DNA of 64,000 nt from Cydia pomonella (lineage: Eukaryota > Arthropoda > Insecta > Lepidoptera > Tortricidae), in assembly GCF_033807575.1 (NCBI RefSeq), contig NC_084727.1, positions 3,162,001 to 3,226,000 on the forward strand. The letters run 5' to 3'. The position numbers were made by a program, and so were the translations under genes. A model generated the notes under the pieces. That model was not told the DNA's origin and made no database searches. It saw nothing but the letters and a program-made list of their open reading frames with translations. Positions 1 to 12,200 of the stretch are shown piece by piece. The number at the start of each line of letters is the position of its first letter. Position 1 is the stretch's first letter.

Positions 1-270
1 AATCCGAAGGTCCCGGGTTCAAACCCCGGCCCAAAACGTTTTTCGGAAGTTATGTACGATATCATTCGATATTTACCAGTCGCTTTTCGGTGAAGGAAAA
101 CATCGTGAGGAAACCGGACTAATCCCAACAAGGCCTAGTACCCTCTGGGTTGGAAGGTCAGATGGCAGTCGCTTTCGTAAAAATTAGTGCCTACGCCAAC
201 TCTTTGGGTTAGTTGCCAAGTGGACCCCAGGCTCCCATGAGCCGTGGCAAAATCGGGACGACACGAGGAA
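1..270 (+). mobile_element. tRNA-derived SINE, cut by window edge
   Basis: It opens with a B-box-like GGTTCAAACCC and continues with the core ATCGTGAGGAAACC and GGTCAGATGGCAGTCGCTTT, known from lepidopteran SINEs. The A box is outside the window. Confidence 0.75.
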
Positions 271-274
271 AAAG

Positions 275-515
275 ATAAGGTAAGGTAGGAAAACTGAAAC
301 TAAAATTACGCAAAAATACTACATTATAAACGTCAGTATTTTAAAAGTAAAACTCATGTATGCTACTTGGTATTTTAAGAATAAGTGACATAATAAAAAA
401 AAGCTAAAACTCCCTAGGGAGATATAGCTTTTTTTTCACAATCCATAACTCCCACGGGAACAATGACCTGCATGAAATAAGATCTGTTTCGAGCAATGAG
501 GGTAATCTCTAGAAA
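275..515 (+). mobile_element. partial copy of CATCACACTTGC TIR element
   Basis: It shares AAAGCTAAAACTCCCTAGGG, TCACAATCCATAACTCC and CTGCATGAAATAAGATC with the fuller copies at 16668-17265 and 46535-46956. The left end is lost. Confidence 0.55.
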
Positions 516-523
516 GGTACAGA

Positions 524-690
524 TTTAAGTAAGTAAGTAAGTAAATATTCTTTATTGCACCACAAAGAAAACAAATTTAAAAAACAGATTTACAATGTAA
601 AGAAAGGTAGCAACAGGCGGTCTTATCGCTGTAAGCGATCTCTTCCAGACAACCTTAGGGTAGCAGGATATAAAGAACAGTAAGTTTTTA
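524..690 (-). mobile_element. LINE 3' end (RTE-like tail)
   Basis: A TAAG microsatellite is followed by TTCTTTATTGCACCAC and a GGTCTTATCGCT...AGCGATCTCTTCCAG block, the reverse complement of a common lepidopteran LINE 3' UTR. Further copies are at 3395, 6795, 15225, 48967 and 62430. Confidence 0.6.
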
Positions 691-751
691 AAACAGGTAG
701 TGCACGAATGAATTAGAGGAATAGGAAAATTACACATACATCAAGCAGACA

Positions 752-880
752 GTACAGTCAGCGTCAAATACTTTGTAGCAACCAAAGTAGCCAAATAGTT
801 CGGTACACCATATATTTAGTATGGTGTACCGAACTATTTGGCCACTTTGACTGCTACTAAGTATTTGACGCTGACTGTAC
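752..880. mobile_element. palindromic MITE
   Basis: Two arms of about 60 bp (GTACAGTCAGCGTCAAATAC at each end in inverted orientation) meet at an AT centre, forming a near-perfect foldback. Confidence 0.75.
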
Positions 881-989
881 ATACAGTACATTTACAATTT
901 AGTCAGATTTAGTCAGTTTGTGTCTAGTACAGCGCCATCTACCGACGAATTGGTCAAACTTTTCATCAAAAACTGTTTTCAAGACGAAA

Positions 990-1530
990 ATGGAGGAAAC
1001 CAGTGAAATCGCCTTTTCATACAAACGCAGTCCTCATCTCTGGATATTATCATAATTGAAAATATTTTGACACAATTTATCAACCACAACTATGCCACTA
1101 CGTTTGATTTTTGTCAAATTTATAATTATTATAAGAGTTAGGAGCATTTAAAAATTTGTATGAATCCGTTTTTTTTTATACTACGTCGGTGGCAAACAAG
1201 CATACGGCCCGCCTGATGGTAAGCAGTCTCCGTAGCCTATGTACGCCTGCAACTCTAGACCCTAACAACCCTCCCACCCCTCGTTGAGCCTCCTAATTTA
1301 AAAAAAAAACACAAAATCAAAAAAAGCAAAATGTCTCCTACGTTTAATATACATAGCTATGATTTAATTTACATCATATTATGTATCCCTTATGTCAATA
1401 TCCAGAGGAAAATGAGGACTACGTTTGTATGGAGAAGCGGTCGTCCCCTTTCCTCTTCAATATACAATAGTACGTTTATCTGTTATGTCGACCACGGAGC
1501 GAGCGTCGATATTGAATATTAAGCACTGCG
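990..1530. repeat. MITE fragments (CATACAAACGTAGT family) around a LINE tail
   Basis: Motifs TTTTCATACAAACGCAGTCC, TTTTGACACAATTTAT and GAGGACTACGTTTGTATGGAG recur here and at 63745-64000. The family is split by the LINE tail at 1169-1295. Confidence 0.5.
1169..1295 (-). mobile_element. LINE 3' tail (ACTACGTCGGTGGCAAAC family)
   Basis: A T-run is followed by ATACTACGTCGGTGGCAAAC and GTAAGCAGTCTCCGTAGCC. The copies at 21797 and 32790 carry reverse-transcriptase C-terminus next to this tail, which identifies it as a LINE 3' end. Confidence 0.7.
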
Positions 1531-2054
1531 AGCGTTTCTACACCGTGTTTTTTTTTATTTCCGTTAATTTCAAGGGTGCATCCTTAAGCTTAAATTAAGT
1601 AACTTTCTCCAAGACACCGGTATTCTAATTAACTCAATTTGGGAGATAATCAATATTTAATTTTTATCTTATAAGGCCCTTACGAGCGTGTACACTTGCC
1701 TTAGGGCTTGTTTACATATTGATTAGTGTTTAGTACGAGTGTGTATATTTGCTACTAAATACTGTAGACATGCGCGAAGCTATGTTTCTGTCGCGCTGCG
1801 GTGGGCGGGAGCGGGAGCTATCTAAGTGTGAGTGCGCGCACACAGATGCGAGACTTTAGTGCCCGCTCATTGCGCGCCGTTCCGTCGACATCGCCCGCGA
1901 GCCGAACGGAATTTATCCTGCGCTGCCCGATGCAAGTTGTTTTTGTTGTTATCACATAATATTGTTTTTAATTTTTATATTATACTGCATCTATTAATTA
2001 CCATATAGGTAAAAACTGTAAAAAAGAGTGATGTCCCTGCTTCGGTCGTCGTCG

Positions 2055-2192
2055 TACAGTCAAGTACAAAAATATGTATCGAAAGAATCGTCTCATAAAT
2101 ATGGTACTACGCTCTTATTACACTGGAATAAGATGCTATGGGACATATTTTTGAGTAAGATGTGTACACCCATATTTTTACACTTGACTGTA
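2055..2192. mobile_element. 138-bp MITE (TACAGTCAAGT TIRs), copy 1
   Basis: The inverted ends are TACAGTCAAGTACAAAAATA and ATATTTTTACACTTGACTGT. Further copies are at 5408-5545 and 12693-12827. Confidence 0.75.
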
Positions 2193-2966
2193 GGTACCTA
2201 TCCGTTTTTGTAAGTAGGTATAAATATATGGCTAAACTACAATCTATTTAACTTGTAGTACGATGGGGCTAAACTTGGGCCGCCTTATTGAAGAACGTAT
2301 CGCAATGACAATCTGGGTAAAGTATGTTGGGGTAATACCAGACAATTTTGGGACCAATTGAGAGAACTCGTGAGAAAATGTTTTTTCGAGATCTCAGCAC
2401 GTGACAGATTCTTGAAGTACGGAGCGAATCGTTAAATAATAACCGTAGATTCGTTCGTATTCGTAGGTCCGGTGTCTACCCTTCTCCAATGTATATAAAT
2501 TACATTACAGTCACCAATAATTACAAACTTAAAAATTGTCAACGAAAGTTTTTTTTTTTCGTATTTTTGTATCCGATCTTAACCCTGATACAAAAATTGG
2601 TAAAATTGTGGCTCTCAAACTTTGATACCTATGTCATAAGGCAATTTGATAAGTAAACAATGTGCTAAGAAACCTCTTATTGTAAGGTTTACCCGAAGTA
2701 ATAAAGTAAGAAAAACCACTAAAATAATAGATAGGTTTCGAAGTTTTGACAATTTAAGATCTCGTGAACTGTACAGGTTTAGTGAAAGTGTAAATGTATT
2801 GTTTATTGAAAGGAATGTACTGGAAGATATTAAGTACTTAAGTAGGAGGGACAAAAATCAAAATAAAAAATAATCGTGCCCAGTAAATTTTAATGAAGGT
2901 CGCCAAAAAAATAAGAATCAAACTTAGAAATCAAAAATATTAAGTAGTTCTTTAAAAAGGTCAAGG

Positions 2967-3110
2967 TTTTTTTTTATACTACGTCGGTGGCAAACAAGCA
3001 TACGGCCCGCCTGATGGTAAGCAGTATCCGTAGCCTATGTACGCCTGCAACTCCAGAGGAGTTACATGCGCGTTGCCGACCTAACCCCCTCCCTCCCCTC
3101 GTTGAGCTCA
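2967..3110 (-). mobile_element. LINE 3' tail inserted in copy A
   Basis: The same tail family as 1169-1295 sits between GTCAAGG and TCACTGAGAG, which are contiguous in copy B near 6420. Copy B therefore preserves the empty site. Confidence 0.75.
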
Positions 3111-3394
3111 CTGAGAGCCCATCTTGAAGTATAGAAAATAAGTAAAATTGTGATTTTGTTGGTATAATTTTGCAATTATGTATATATATAGTTGATATAC
3201 AATCTTTTCTTTATAAAATGTAAGGATCGTATGTAAAGAGTAAAGTAAATATATAGGAAAAGAGAGCCCTCTTGAAGCATTTTAAGGAAACTAATTTCGA
3301 AGCCCTATCTCTATTTTGTATCCTAAACTAGCTATGTATGATTTTGTTATACAATTTTATTCAACATGTATCACCATCCCTATACAATATAAAT

Positions 3395-3510
3395 ACTCTT
3401 TATTGCACACCTCAATAAAAGAAAACAGAAACATAAGCACAGGTAAACAACATGCGGTCTTATCGCTAAAAAGCGATCTCTTCCAGGCAACCTTTGGGTT
3501 GCGGAAATTA
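3395..3510 (-). mobile_element. RTE-like LINE 3' tail within copy A
   Basis: TACTCTTTATTGCACACC and GGTCTTATCGCTAAAAAGCG match the tail at 524-690. The same insertion is present in copy B at 6795. Confidence 0.6.
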
Positions 3511-5265
3511 AAAAAATTACATTGTCAGTAAGTAGGTGTACATACACATACAATATACAAACATACAAAATAGACTGCCAAACTCTCTTCCTTTTGATTT
3601 ACCGTCGCGCTGGTAGTGGTACTGGATAAAAATAATGGTACGAAAGTGTGATCAAGAAAACAATAAATGTGATAATTAAGTAGGTCAGTAGGTAAATTGA
3701 AGAAAATTTAAAGTTTGACTATCACTGCTGTGTTTGAAATAGGTAAAGATCGGATTGTTTCTTTCCGATCTTTACCTGGAAGGGTCAAGATCGGATAGCG
3801 GTCTACAGCAGTGCTAGGTCTGTTAACACAATTACAAAAACAAACACAGTTTCATCACAATACGCAAAATAAATTACAGGTCGAAGATCGGATAGAAGAA
3901 AGAATTCGCGAAATTTACCTTGCTCTCTGTGATTGCGCATAGCACAAGCCCGACTCCCTGAGCGACGCGGGAACACTGGCAGTCGAGGCGCAATGAAATG
4001 GCGTCTTACACAATGTTGCCAACATTAAAAAATAAAGCCAAATTAGGGAGAAATGAATGTCCTACGTTCTTTACCCGCATCCGGTATTTACCCAACATAC
4101 CTTAATCGTTGAACCGCCGCATTTCAAAATGGCCCTTATTTTGATATCGGCTAGCCGTAATGTAATACGGCGGATTATACAATACGACTGCGATACTTAT
4201 ATTTATATAAATCCCCTTGTCAATGTAATTTCATTTAATTTGCTATCTAGTGGCAAACATCAATGTAGTTATCTTTTACTTGTGACGCACAAGTATGAGC
4301 AATGTAAAATACTATATTTCTAAAAAAAAATTACTTGTTTATTGTGATTATACGTAGTAAAAGAAAATGTGATTATTAAATTATAATACGAAAGGTGGTC
4401 AAATCGCAAAATGCTGTCGTTTTATTTAAAATAATGAAATAATTAGACCAGTTCCGAAAGTACCGGGAAATCCCGGTTCTTTAAAACAGTACCGGTTCTG
4501 CAATCCCTAATAAGGATGTTATGCCCATCACTATTCCTTCTGTGTACGTATATTTAGAAACTGTCTCCGCCTCCAATTCGTGCGATAAGGACAACTGCAG
4601 CTCGGACCGAAATTCACACGCAAAAAACTCAAAAATCGAGGTTTCGCTCTCGACTGTTTCCTCCTCCAAATCACAACCAATCATTATGAAATTTTGGAAA
4701 TTGCAAGAGGAAGAAATAATCTATGCCGCTATGTTTTGATTTTTTGGATATTTGTTGTCATATTTGTATACTGTGCCTTTTTTTACAGCCAATTCAATTG
4801 TGCCGTTTTTTGCGATTTTCGAGGCGCTGTAATTTTCTTCAAAATAAAATAATCCAAAAAAGCAAAACATGGCGGCACAGATATTGATGATATTGATCTT
4901 ATTTGAAAAAATCATTGCTCTAGGTTAAAAATCCAGGGAGGAAACAGTCGAGAGCGTTTGTATGGAAAAATCACAACTAGGAATTCCTCTTAAGAGCAAT
5001 TCCTAGCTGAGCAACTATTCAAATCTCGAATTTTTGAAGCTATGTTTCTGTCGCGTTGCGGTGGGCGGGAGCCGGAGCTATCTAAGTGTGAGTGCGCGCA
5101 CACAGACGCGAGACTCGTGCGCTCGCTCATTGCGCGCCGTTCCGTCGACATCGCCCGCGAGCCAGACGGAATTTATTCTGCGCTGCCCGACGCAAGTTGT
5201 TTTTGTTGTTACCACGTAATATTGTTTTTCATTTTTATATTATACTGTATCTATTACACCCTAAT

Positions 5266-5345
5266 ACCAAACACCCTATCACCTGTACTAAATGTATTTT
5301 ACACCTATGATGACGAAATAATAAATGATTGATTGATTGATTGAT
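5266..5345 (+). mobile_element. short LINE 3' end insertion in copy B
   Basis: About 80 bp ending AATAATAAATGATTGATTGA interrupt a sequence that is continuous in copy A (TCTATTAATTACC near 1990). It looks like a heavily 5'-truncated LINE. Confidence 0.5.
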
Positions 5346-5407
5346 ATTAATTACCATATAGGTAAAAACTGCAAAAAAGAATGATGTCTCAGCTTCGGTT
5401 GTCGTTG

Positions 5408-5545
5408 TACAGTCAAGTGCAAAAATATGTATCGAAAGAATCGTCTCATAAATATGGTACTACGCTCTTATTACACTGGAATAAGATGCTATGGGACATA
5501 TTTTTGAGTAAGATGTGTACACCCATATTTTTACACTTGACTGTA
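5408..5545. mobile_element. 138-bp MITE, copy 2
   Basis: It is the same element and position as 2055-2192, so it was already present before copies A and B diverged. Confidence 0.75.
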
Positions 5546-6794
5546 CCTATCCGTATCAGTAAGTTGGGAGTGATCATGGTGTGTTGTGAAATTTTGTAAG
5601 TAGGTATAAATATACCTATGGTTAAACTACAATCTATTTAACTTGTAGTACGATGGGGCTAAACTTGGGCCGCCTTATTGAAGAACGTATCGCAATGACA
5701 ATCTGGGTAAAGTATGTTGGGATAATGCCGGACAATTTTGGGACCAATTGAGAGAACTCGTGAAAAAATGTTTTTTCGAGATCTCAACACGTGACAGATT
5801 CTTGAAGTACGTAGCGAATCGTTAAATAATAACCGTAGATTCGGCCTGAATTTTGGTAATCTTCAATATAGAACGGTTTTAGTTTTGTACCTGTGTAAAG
5901 ATGAGACATAATTTTTTTAGGGTAACGAGTGTTTTGCCATCAAGAGAACATTGGATGGTGAAAAAAAGTTGCTTCTAATGGAAAGAGAATAAGGTATCAC
6001 AAAGAAATAGGTCCGGTGTCTACCCTTTTGTATCCGATCTTAACCCTGATACAAAAATTGATAAAATTGTGGCTCTCAAACTTGATACATATGTCATAAG
6101 GCAATTTGATAAGTAAACAATGTGCTAAGAAACCTCTTATTGTAAGGTTTACCCGAAGTAATAAAAAAAAACCACTAAAATAATAGATACGTTGCGAAGT
6201 TTTGACAATTTAAGATTTCGTGAACTGTAGAGGTTTAGGGAAAATATAAATGTATTGTTTATTGAATGGAATGTACTGGAAGATATTAAGTACTTAAGTA
6301 GGAGGGACAAAAATCAAAATAAAAAATAATTGTGCCCAGTCATTTTTAATGAAGGTCGCCAAAAAAATAAGAATCAAACTTAGAAATCAAAAAGACTAAG
6401 TAGTTCTTTAAAAAGGTCAAGGTCACTGAGAGCCCATCTTGAAGTATGGAAAATAATTAAAATTGCGATTTTGTTGGTTTAATTTTGCAATTATGTATAT
6501 ATATATATATACATACATAGTTGCAATACAATCTTTTTTTTTTTTGTTAAAATGTAAGGATCGTATGTAAAGAGTAAAGTAAATATATAGGAAAAGAGAG
6601 CCCTCTTGAAGCATTTTAAGGAAACTAATTTCGAAGCCCTATCTCTATTTTGTATCCGAAACTAGCAATGTATGTATGCGTGCACATCTACATATGCATC
6701 CGTATGTGTAGGTACGTTATTGCGAAAAATTGCTCATTTATTTTACTCGATTTTGTTATAAATTTCAACATGTATCATCATCCCTATACAATAT

Positions 6795-6915
6795 AAATAC
6801 TCTTTATTGCACACCTCAATAAAAGAAAACAATACAAAAGAAAAATTTAAAACACATAAGCACAGGTAAACAACATTCGGTCTTATCGCTAAAAGGCAAC
6901 CTTTGGGTTGCGGAA
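6795..6915 (-). mobile_element. RTE-like LINE 3' tail within copy B
   Basis: It matches 3395-3510 but carries a small internal deletion. Confidence 0.55.
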
Positions 6916-7898
6916 ATTAAAAAAATTACATTGTCAGTAACCGTCGCGCTGGTAGTGGTACTGGATAAAAATAATGGTAGGAAAGTGTGATCAAGAAAAC
7001 AATAAATGTGATAATTAAGGTCAGTAGGTAAATTGAAGAAAATTTAAAGTTTGATAATCACTGCTGTTTTTTAAATAGGTAAAGATCTGATTGTTTCTGG
7101 TCCGATCTTTACCTGGAAGGGTCAAGATCGGATATCGGTCTACAGCAGTGCTAGGTCTGTTAACACAATTACAAAAACAAACACAGTTTCATCACAATAC
7201 GCAAAATAAATTACAGAGCGAAGATCGGATAGAAGCCTACTACTAAAATTGCCTACTACGTAATAAAAGAAAATGTGATTATTAAATTATAATACGAAAG
7301 GTGGTCAAATCGCAAAATGCTGTCGTTTTATTTAAAATAATGAAATAATTAGACCAGTTCCGAAAGTACCGGGAAATCCCGGTTCTTTAAAACAGTACCG
7401 GTTCCGCAATCCCTAATAAGGATGTTATGCCCATCACTATTCCTTCTGTGTACGTATATTTAGAAACTGTCTCCGCCTCCAATTCGTGCGATAAGGACAA
7501 CTGCAGCTCGGACCGAAATTCACTCGCAAAAAACTCAAAAATCGAGGTTTCGCTCTCGACTGTTTCCTCCTCCAAAACGCAACTAATCATTATGAAATTT
7601 TGGAAATTGCAAGAGGAAGAAATAATCTATGCCGCTATGTTTTGATTTTTTGGATATTTTTTGTCATATTTGTATACTGTGCCTTTTTTTACAGCCAATT
7701 CAATTGAGCCGTTTTTGCGATTTTCGAGGCGCTGTATCTTTCTTCAAAATAAAATAATCCAAAAAAGCAAAACATAGCGGCACAGATATTGATGATATTG
7801 ATCTTATTTGAAAAAATCACTGGTCTAGGTTAAAAATCTAGGGAGGAATCAGTCGAGAGCGTTTGTATGGAAAAATCGCAACTAGGAATTCCTCTTAA

Positions 7899-9071
7899 TA
7901 TTTTTATTTTTATAGTCGTAAAATATGCATCATAGATAAAAAATAAAAGAAAATATCTGTTAATTAATGAGATAACGCCATCGAGTCACTAGGTAGTATT
8001 TTTATTTATGTACATAAATAAAATTATGATATGATACTGATACGAGAATGTACTGTAAACACTAGCTCACTATTAAATTAAAGATAAATAAGTAACTTCA
8101 CTCGTGCTTAATTTAATTTGCCGCGAAAGTCAACCAAACCAAACATTTCACAACAATAATAAACAGTAAATACGTTTTTGTTCGTCAAATTCAAACTCGC
8201 AAGCGAATTATCATTTAGCCGCATCCTTATAGGTAAAATACTAAAAACATTGTAAGCTCTATGGTAACGCATTACAGTTTTAAATCGATTGCAGGTGCAA
8301 AAATCCGTTATCGTATCAATTTAATGAAATTTGCAATAACTCAAATGCGACTGCTACCGACCGGCCGAGTGGACCGATCCGAAGTGTTCCGAAAGCATTG
8401 CGGAATGAGAGCGAGCGAGCAGTGAGTGCGGGTGCGAGCGGGATAGCAAAGTAATGATAGCATGGCAAACAAACATCACACATCACACCATCACGTCTCA
8501 TTGCTCATAACATTATACATTACGCGGATTGTACTTGAACGGACCTTTCGTACCGACTACCGGCGCGTCAATCTATATTGATGCTTTACGAGTTTACGCG
8601 CGCTTCGGCCAGTCATATGCTCGAGTGATGTTTGAAGTAATGCTTGGTTTCTCGGAGTGATGCGTAATGCAACATTACGCGTTTGAGTGATATCTCATTT
8701 GTGATGTTACGCGCATTACTTACACATGTCTACTACTAAACGTAAATACTATCTCGGACGATTGATGTTCGAAATGACAGTGATATGTCACAGTTTTTAA
8801 TTGTTTGGTTGAGTTAAATGTAATGCCCGTGTTACAACAACGCTATATGCAATATTTTATTACTTTTTATAAAAATATAAATTATTAAAAAAATTTTTTT
8901 TTTTTTTGGTAATTAACTATGTCGTTCTTACTGATCCTCCGAAGTTAACGGAATTCAATAAAAACACGGTGTATAATGGTAGCTTTTTACTGAGAGACAA
9001 CCCGAAATTGAATAACAAGCGTAATTAATGCTAGGAGCGGAAATTGAACCCCGAGACTAGCGAGTGTTTAC
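7899..9071. other. no gene recognised
   Basis: This is AT-rich sequence with a GC-richer patch at 8340-8720 containing repeated GAGCGAGC and TTACGCG motifs. The missing last AKR exon was looked for here on the minus strand and not found. Confidence 0.5.
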
Positions 9072-9271
9072 CTGATGAGCACTTGAGCAGGGGTCTTGCC
9101 GAGTCTGTCAGCGATGGCCTTGAGCTTGGGGTCCTCCATGAGCAGCGGCTCCCCAGGCTTGGCCCAGGGTCTGTCCGGGGACCCCAGGGGCGAGTAGGCG
9201 GTCAGCTTGATGCCGCGAGCTTCGCAGAACTCTTTTAGGCGCTGCTGGTTGAGGTACGGGTGGCATTCGAC
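9072..9271 (-). CDS. AKR exon 5 (last exon in window)
   Basis: It is 200 nt, starting VECHPYLNQ and ending GKTPAQVLI plus two bases at a CAG|GTAAAC donor. It contains AYSPLGSPDRPW, part of the barrel and cofactor loop. The donor shows that the coding sequence continues into an exon that should lie at lower coordinates, but none is recognisable down to position 1. Confidence 0.93.
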
Positions 9272-12200
9272 CTGGAAATGACAATTTTTATACATTAAAT
9301 TTATAATAAATAAATAAATATTATAAGACATTATTACTAAATTTAGAAAATTTTCCGAGGAAAATATAGACCAGCAATCGCTTCCAGGACTTTCTTGTCT
9401 GATTTAATTTTTTGTCTTTTAATTGTTTATATAAGAATTCAAGTCTTAGAGACCCTCTACATCTCTAAGGATAATTTAATGTTTTTTTTATATATTTTTT
9501 TTTATCTCTGACACTTAGAGACTTTTACATCTGTAAAGAATTTTAATATTTGTTGGTTTTATATTTTATCATAGTTTTTTATGTAATTTGATATTTAGAG
9601 ACATTATATCTCTAATAAAGTATATGTTATTTCATCGATTCCATATTTGTAATTGTATTTTGTAATTTATATTGTTTGTCAAAATGGACATAATTTCGAT
9701 TTTATTGGTTTTTTTTTTGTAATTTGACATTTGATATTTGGTATGTTTCTTGTTGGCAAAACATACTTAAAAACTCAAGCCAATGCTGATTTCGCCTGGT
9801 TTTTTTTCGACAAGTAACCTAAAATAAGTTATCAATTCCCTCGAATTCCAATAATAAAATATCCAGAGAATCATACCTGGTTGACGACGGGCTTGACGTT
9901 GGCGACCTCCAGCACCCGAGCGACCTGCTTGGAGTTGAAGTTGGAGAGTCCGAGCGAGCGCACGCGGCCCTCCGCCACGAGCGGCTCCAGCGCCGCCCAC
10001 GTGGCCACGTAGTCCACGTCCGAGAACTGGATCTTGCCGGAGGCGTCCGCGGGGAACAGATCCCCGTCTTCCTGTTCATTATCATCTTAAATTTGCAATT
10101 AAATGTGGACATGCCTCACTTCAAACAAAGAGGGAATAGAGGAGGATTGTTAAAGAAAACTTTGTAGCCACAGTAAATCTACTGCCATCTTTCGACACAT
10201 GATTAAAACTTTTAGAACGCCATTTGACTTTGATTATCTTAATGCTGGTCGCTATTTGCGGATTTTGAAAGCATCATAGAGGTTTTATGATATGGCGCCA
10301 AACATTGTCTGTGGAAATATAGTTATAATAAGTTTTTGGCAAAATTTTCAATTTATGTACAAGCTTTTATAGCTGACTGTACTTTTCTTTCCACATGCAA
10401 CTAATACTCATCGAGACAAGTCTAAAAACCCCACACACAATTAGGTTGCGTTGTTTTACGACAGAGTTCCTATCGCCACCTCCATCATCAGATCAGCTCG
10501 ATGGTACCACAATATTGCATTGTCACCCGACTTACCCGAAACCGGCAAGTGGGTCAAATTCAACTTGCAAGATTTGACCCGTACATACATAGTTACATTG
10601 CACGTTAAATAAAAGCTTGTAAAAAGTACATGTGATAGGCCTCTGTGTTTCATATTTGTCTATCGCAATACTTATACATAACTACATGAACTGAATAAGT
10701 AAAGTTTACGACGTACCTTGTAGCCTTGAGGCCAGTGGATCAGGTACAGGTCTAGGTACTGCAGGCCGAGGTTCTCCAGGGTCTTGAGCAGAGCGCCACG
10801 CACCAGGTCTGGGCGGTGGAACGTGTTCCAAAGCTTGGAGGTGATAAAGAGATCCTCTCTGAAACCAAACGTTTAGGCATTCAAAAAAATTGATGAAACT
10901 TTTTTGGTCCATCTTGGAGTTATTTCTTGTATTTTAATTATTTATAAGAATTCAAGTCTTGGAGACCCTTTACATCTCTAAGGATAATTTAATGATATAT
11001 TTTTTATTATATTTTATCTCTGACAGTTAGACTTTTACATATCTAAAGAATTTTAGTATTTGTTTGTATTTTTTTATCATATTTTTTTGTGTAATTCGAC
11101 ATTTAGAGACTGTATACATCTCTAATAAAATATCCTTATATTTCATTGACTCCATATTTATAATTGTATTTTGCAATATTTTTTACATGAGGAGACATAT
11201 TGCATCCATAGGACGTTTTGATTATTTGTAGTGTTGAACATTTGTTTGTGAGTCCCTTGCCTTCAGACCTGTTTCTTTCTAGGGAATTATCTAGGAAGCA
11301 TTGTACCCACTTGGGTACACCTGGGTTACGGCGTATAATTCGATTACTACCATTAAAGAGGCGTTAGGCGTATTGAGGCGTTATTTCAGCATTTGATCCC
11401 AATCCAGCAGTGGCATCATGGTTCCATTTTTATCACTTGTCACTATGTCCGTCACTTTCGCACTTACATACTTGTTAAAACGTGACAGGCATGGTGACAA
11501 ATGATAAAGAGTCGACCATCTTAGCCCTACTGGTTTCGATTGCGGAGGATTGACTACCCATATTTGAAGCATTGTGATGATATGCCTTCTAGAAGTACTT
11601 ATTATGTCTAACCACTCATTAGGTACTTCTAGACACAGCTGCACCATCAGGCATATTTTTGCAAGCGTTCTCTGTTGTTGACGCTCATCGCTGACCTTGG
11701 GAACGCCGGTAGACTCTTCTTGTATGCAATCCCATAGATTTTCGTGAATCAAGTACAAACGCATCAAAAACTTCCAGTTTCCATAGTTGGCTATGCCACT
11801 GAGCTTTTCAAAGTTGACTGCGATCCCGGAACTCGGCGTGGAAGACGAGGTCGTCGTCGGCAAATTTTCATACGACATTTTCGAATTAATTTTTGAACTT
11901 TTTGCCGAAAACTATTTACGTACTAATTATTCGCGTACCCTGGGCCCAAAACCTGGGTTTGGAGTGGAATTCTACCAGGATTGAATAGAGTAAAACATTA
12001 TTTTGTCACAGACAGCAAAACGATAAGTGTATTCATTTGTTTGTAAACTGACAAAATAAAAACCACACACAAAACAAAATAGCTTCCAGCTAAGGAACAT
12101 TGGGTTTAAAACCTGTTTGGTTTATATGTTCTAACAGTTTTAGTAATTATCTAGTGATAAGTCTGTACATATATTAACATAGCTATAAGTGTATACTAAC

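Larger units (their letters stand above)
1775..4989 (+). mobile_element. TTAA-flanked element, copy A (5' truncated)
   Basis: It is collinear with copy B (4994-7894) over about 3 kb but lacks the left terminus. The right end CAACTAGGAATTCCTC abuts TTAA at 4990. It contains a nested MITE (2055-2192), a LINE tail (2967-3110) absent from B, and about 430 bp (3900-4330) absent from B. No transposase frame is seen. Confidence 0.65.
4994..7894 (+). mobile_element. TTAA-flanked element, copy B (complete)
   Basis: It begins GAGCAATTCCTAGCTG after TTAA (4990-4993) and ends CAACTAGGAATTCCTC before TTAA (7895-7898). The two ends are inverted repeats at 14 of 16 positions. TTAA targets are typical of piggyBac-like transposons. 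No intact transposase is seen, so it is probably non-autonomous. Inside it are a MITE (5408-5545), a short LINE end with (ATTG)n at 5266-5345, and a LINE tail (6795-6915). Confidence 0.65.

Noticed and set aside
2615..2873. Overlapping frames on both strands; the plus one (KPLIVRFTRSNKVRKT...) hints at a LINE ORF1 end
   Set aside because: The match is weak and by memory only, the frame is short and broken in copy B. Not called.
4481..4739. Open frames on both strands, repeated at 7387-7645 in copy B
   Set aside because: Both copies are open, but the differences between them change amino acids on both strands, and the third copy at 31000 is broken. They lie in a non-autonomous element and show no sign of protein constraint.
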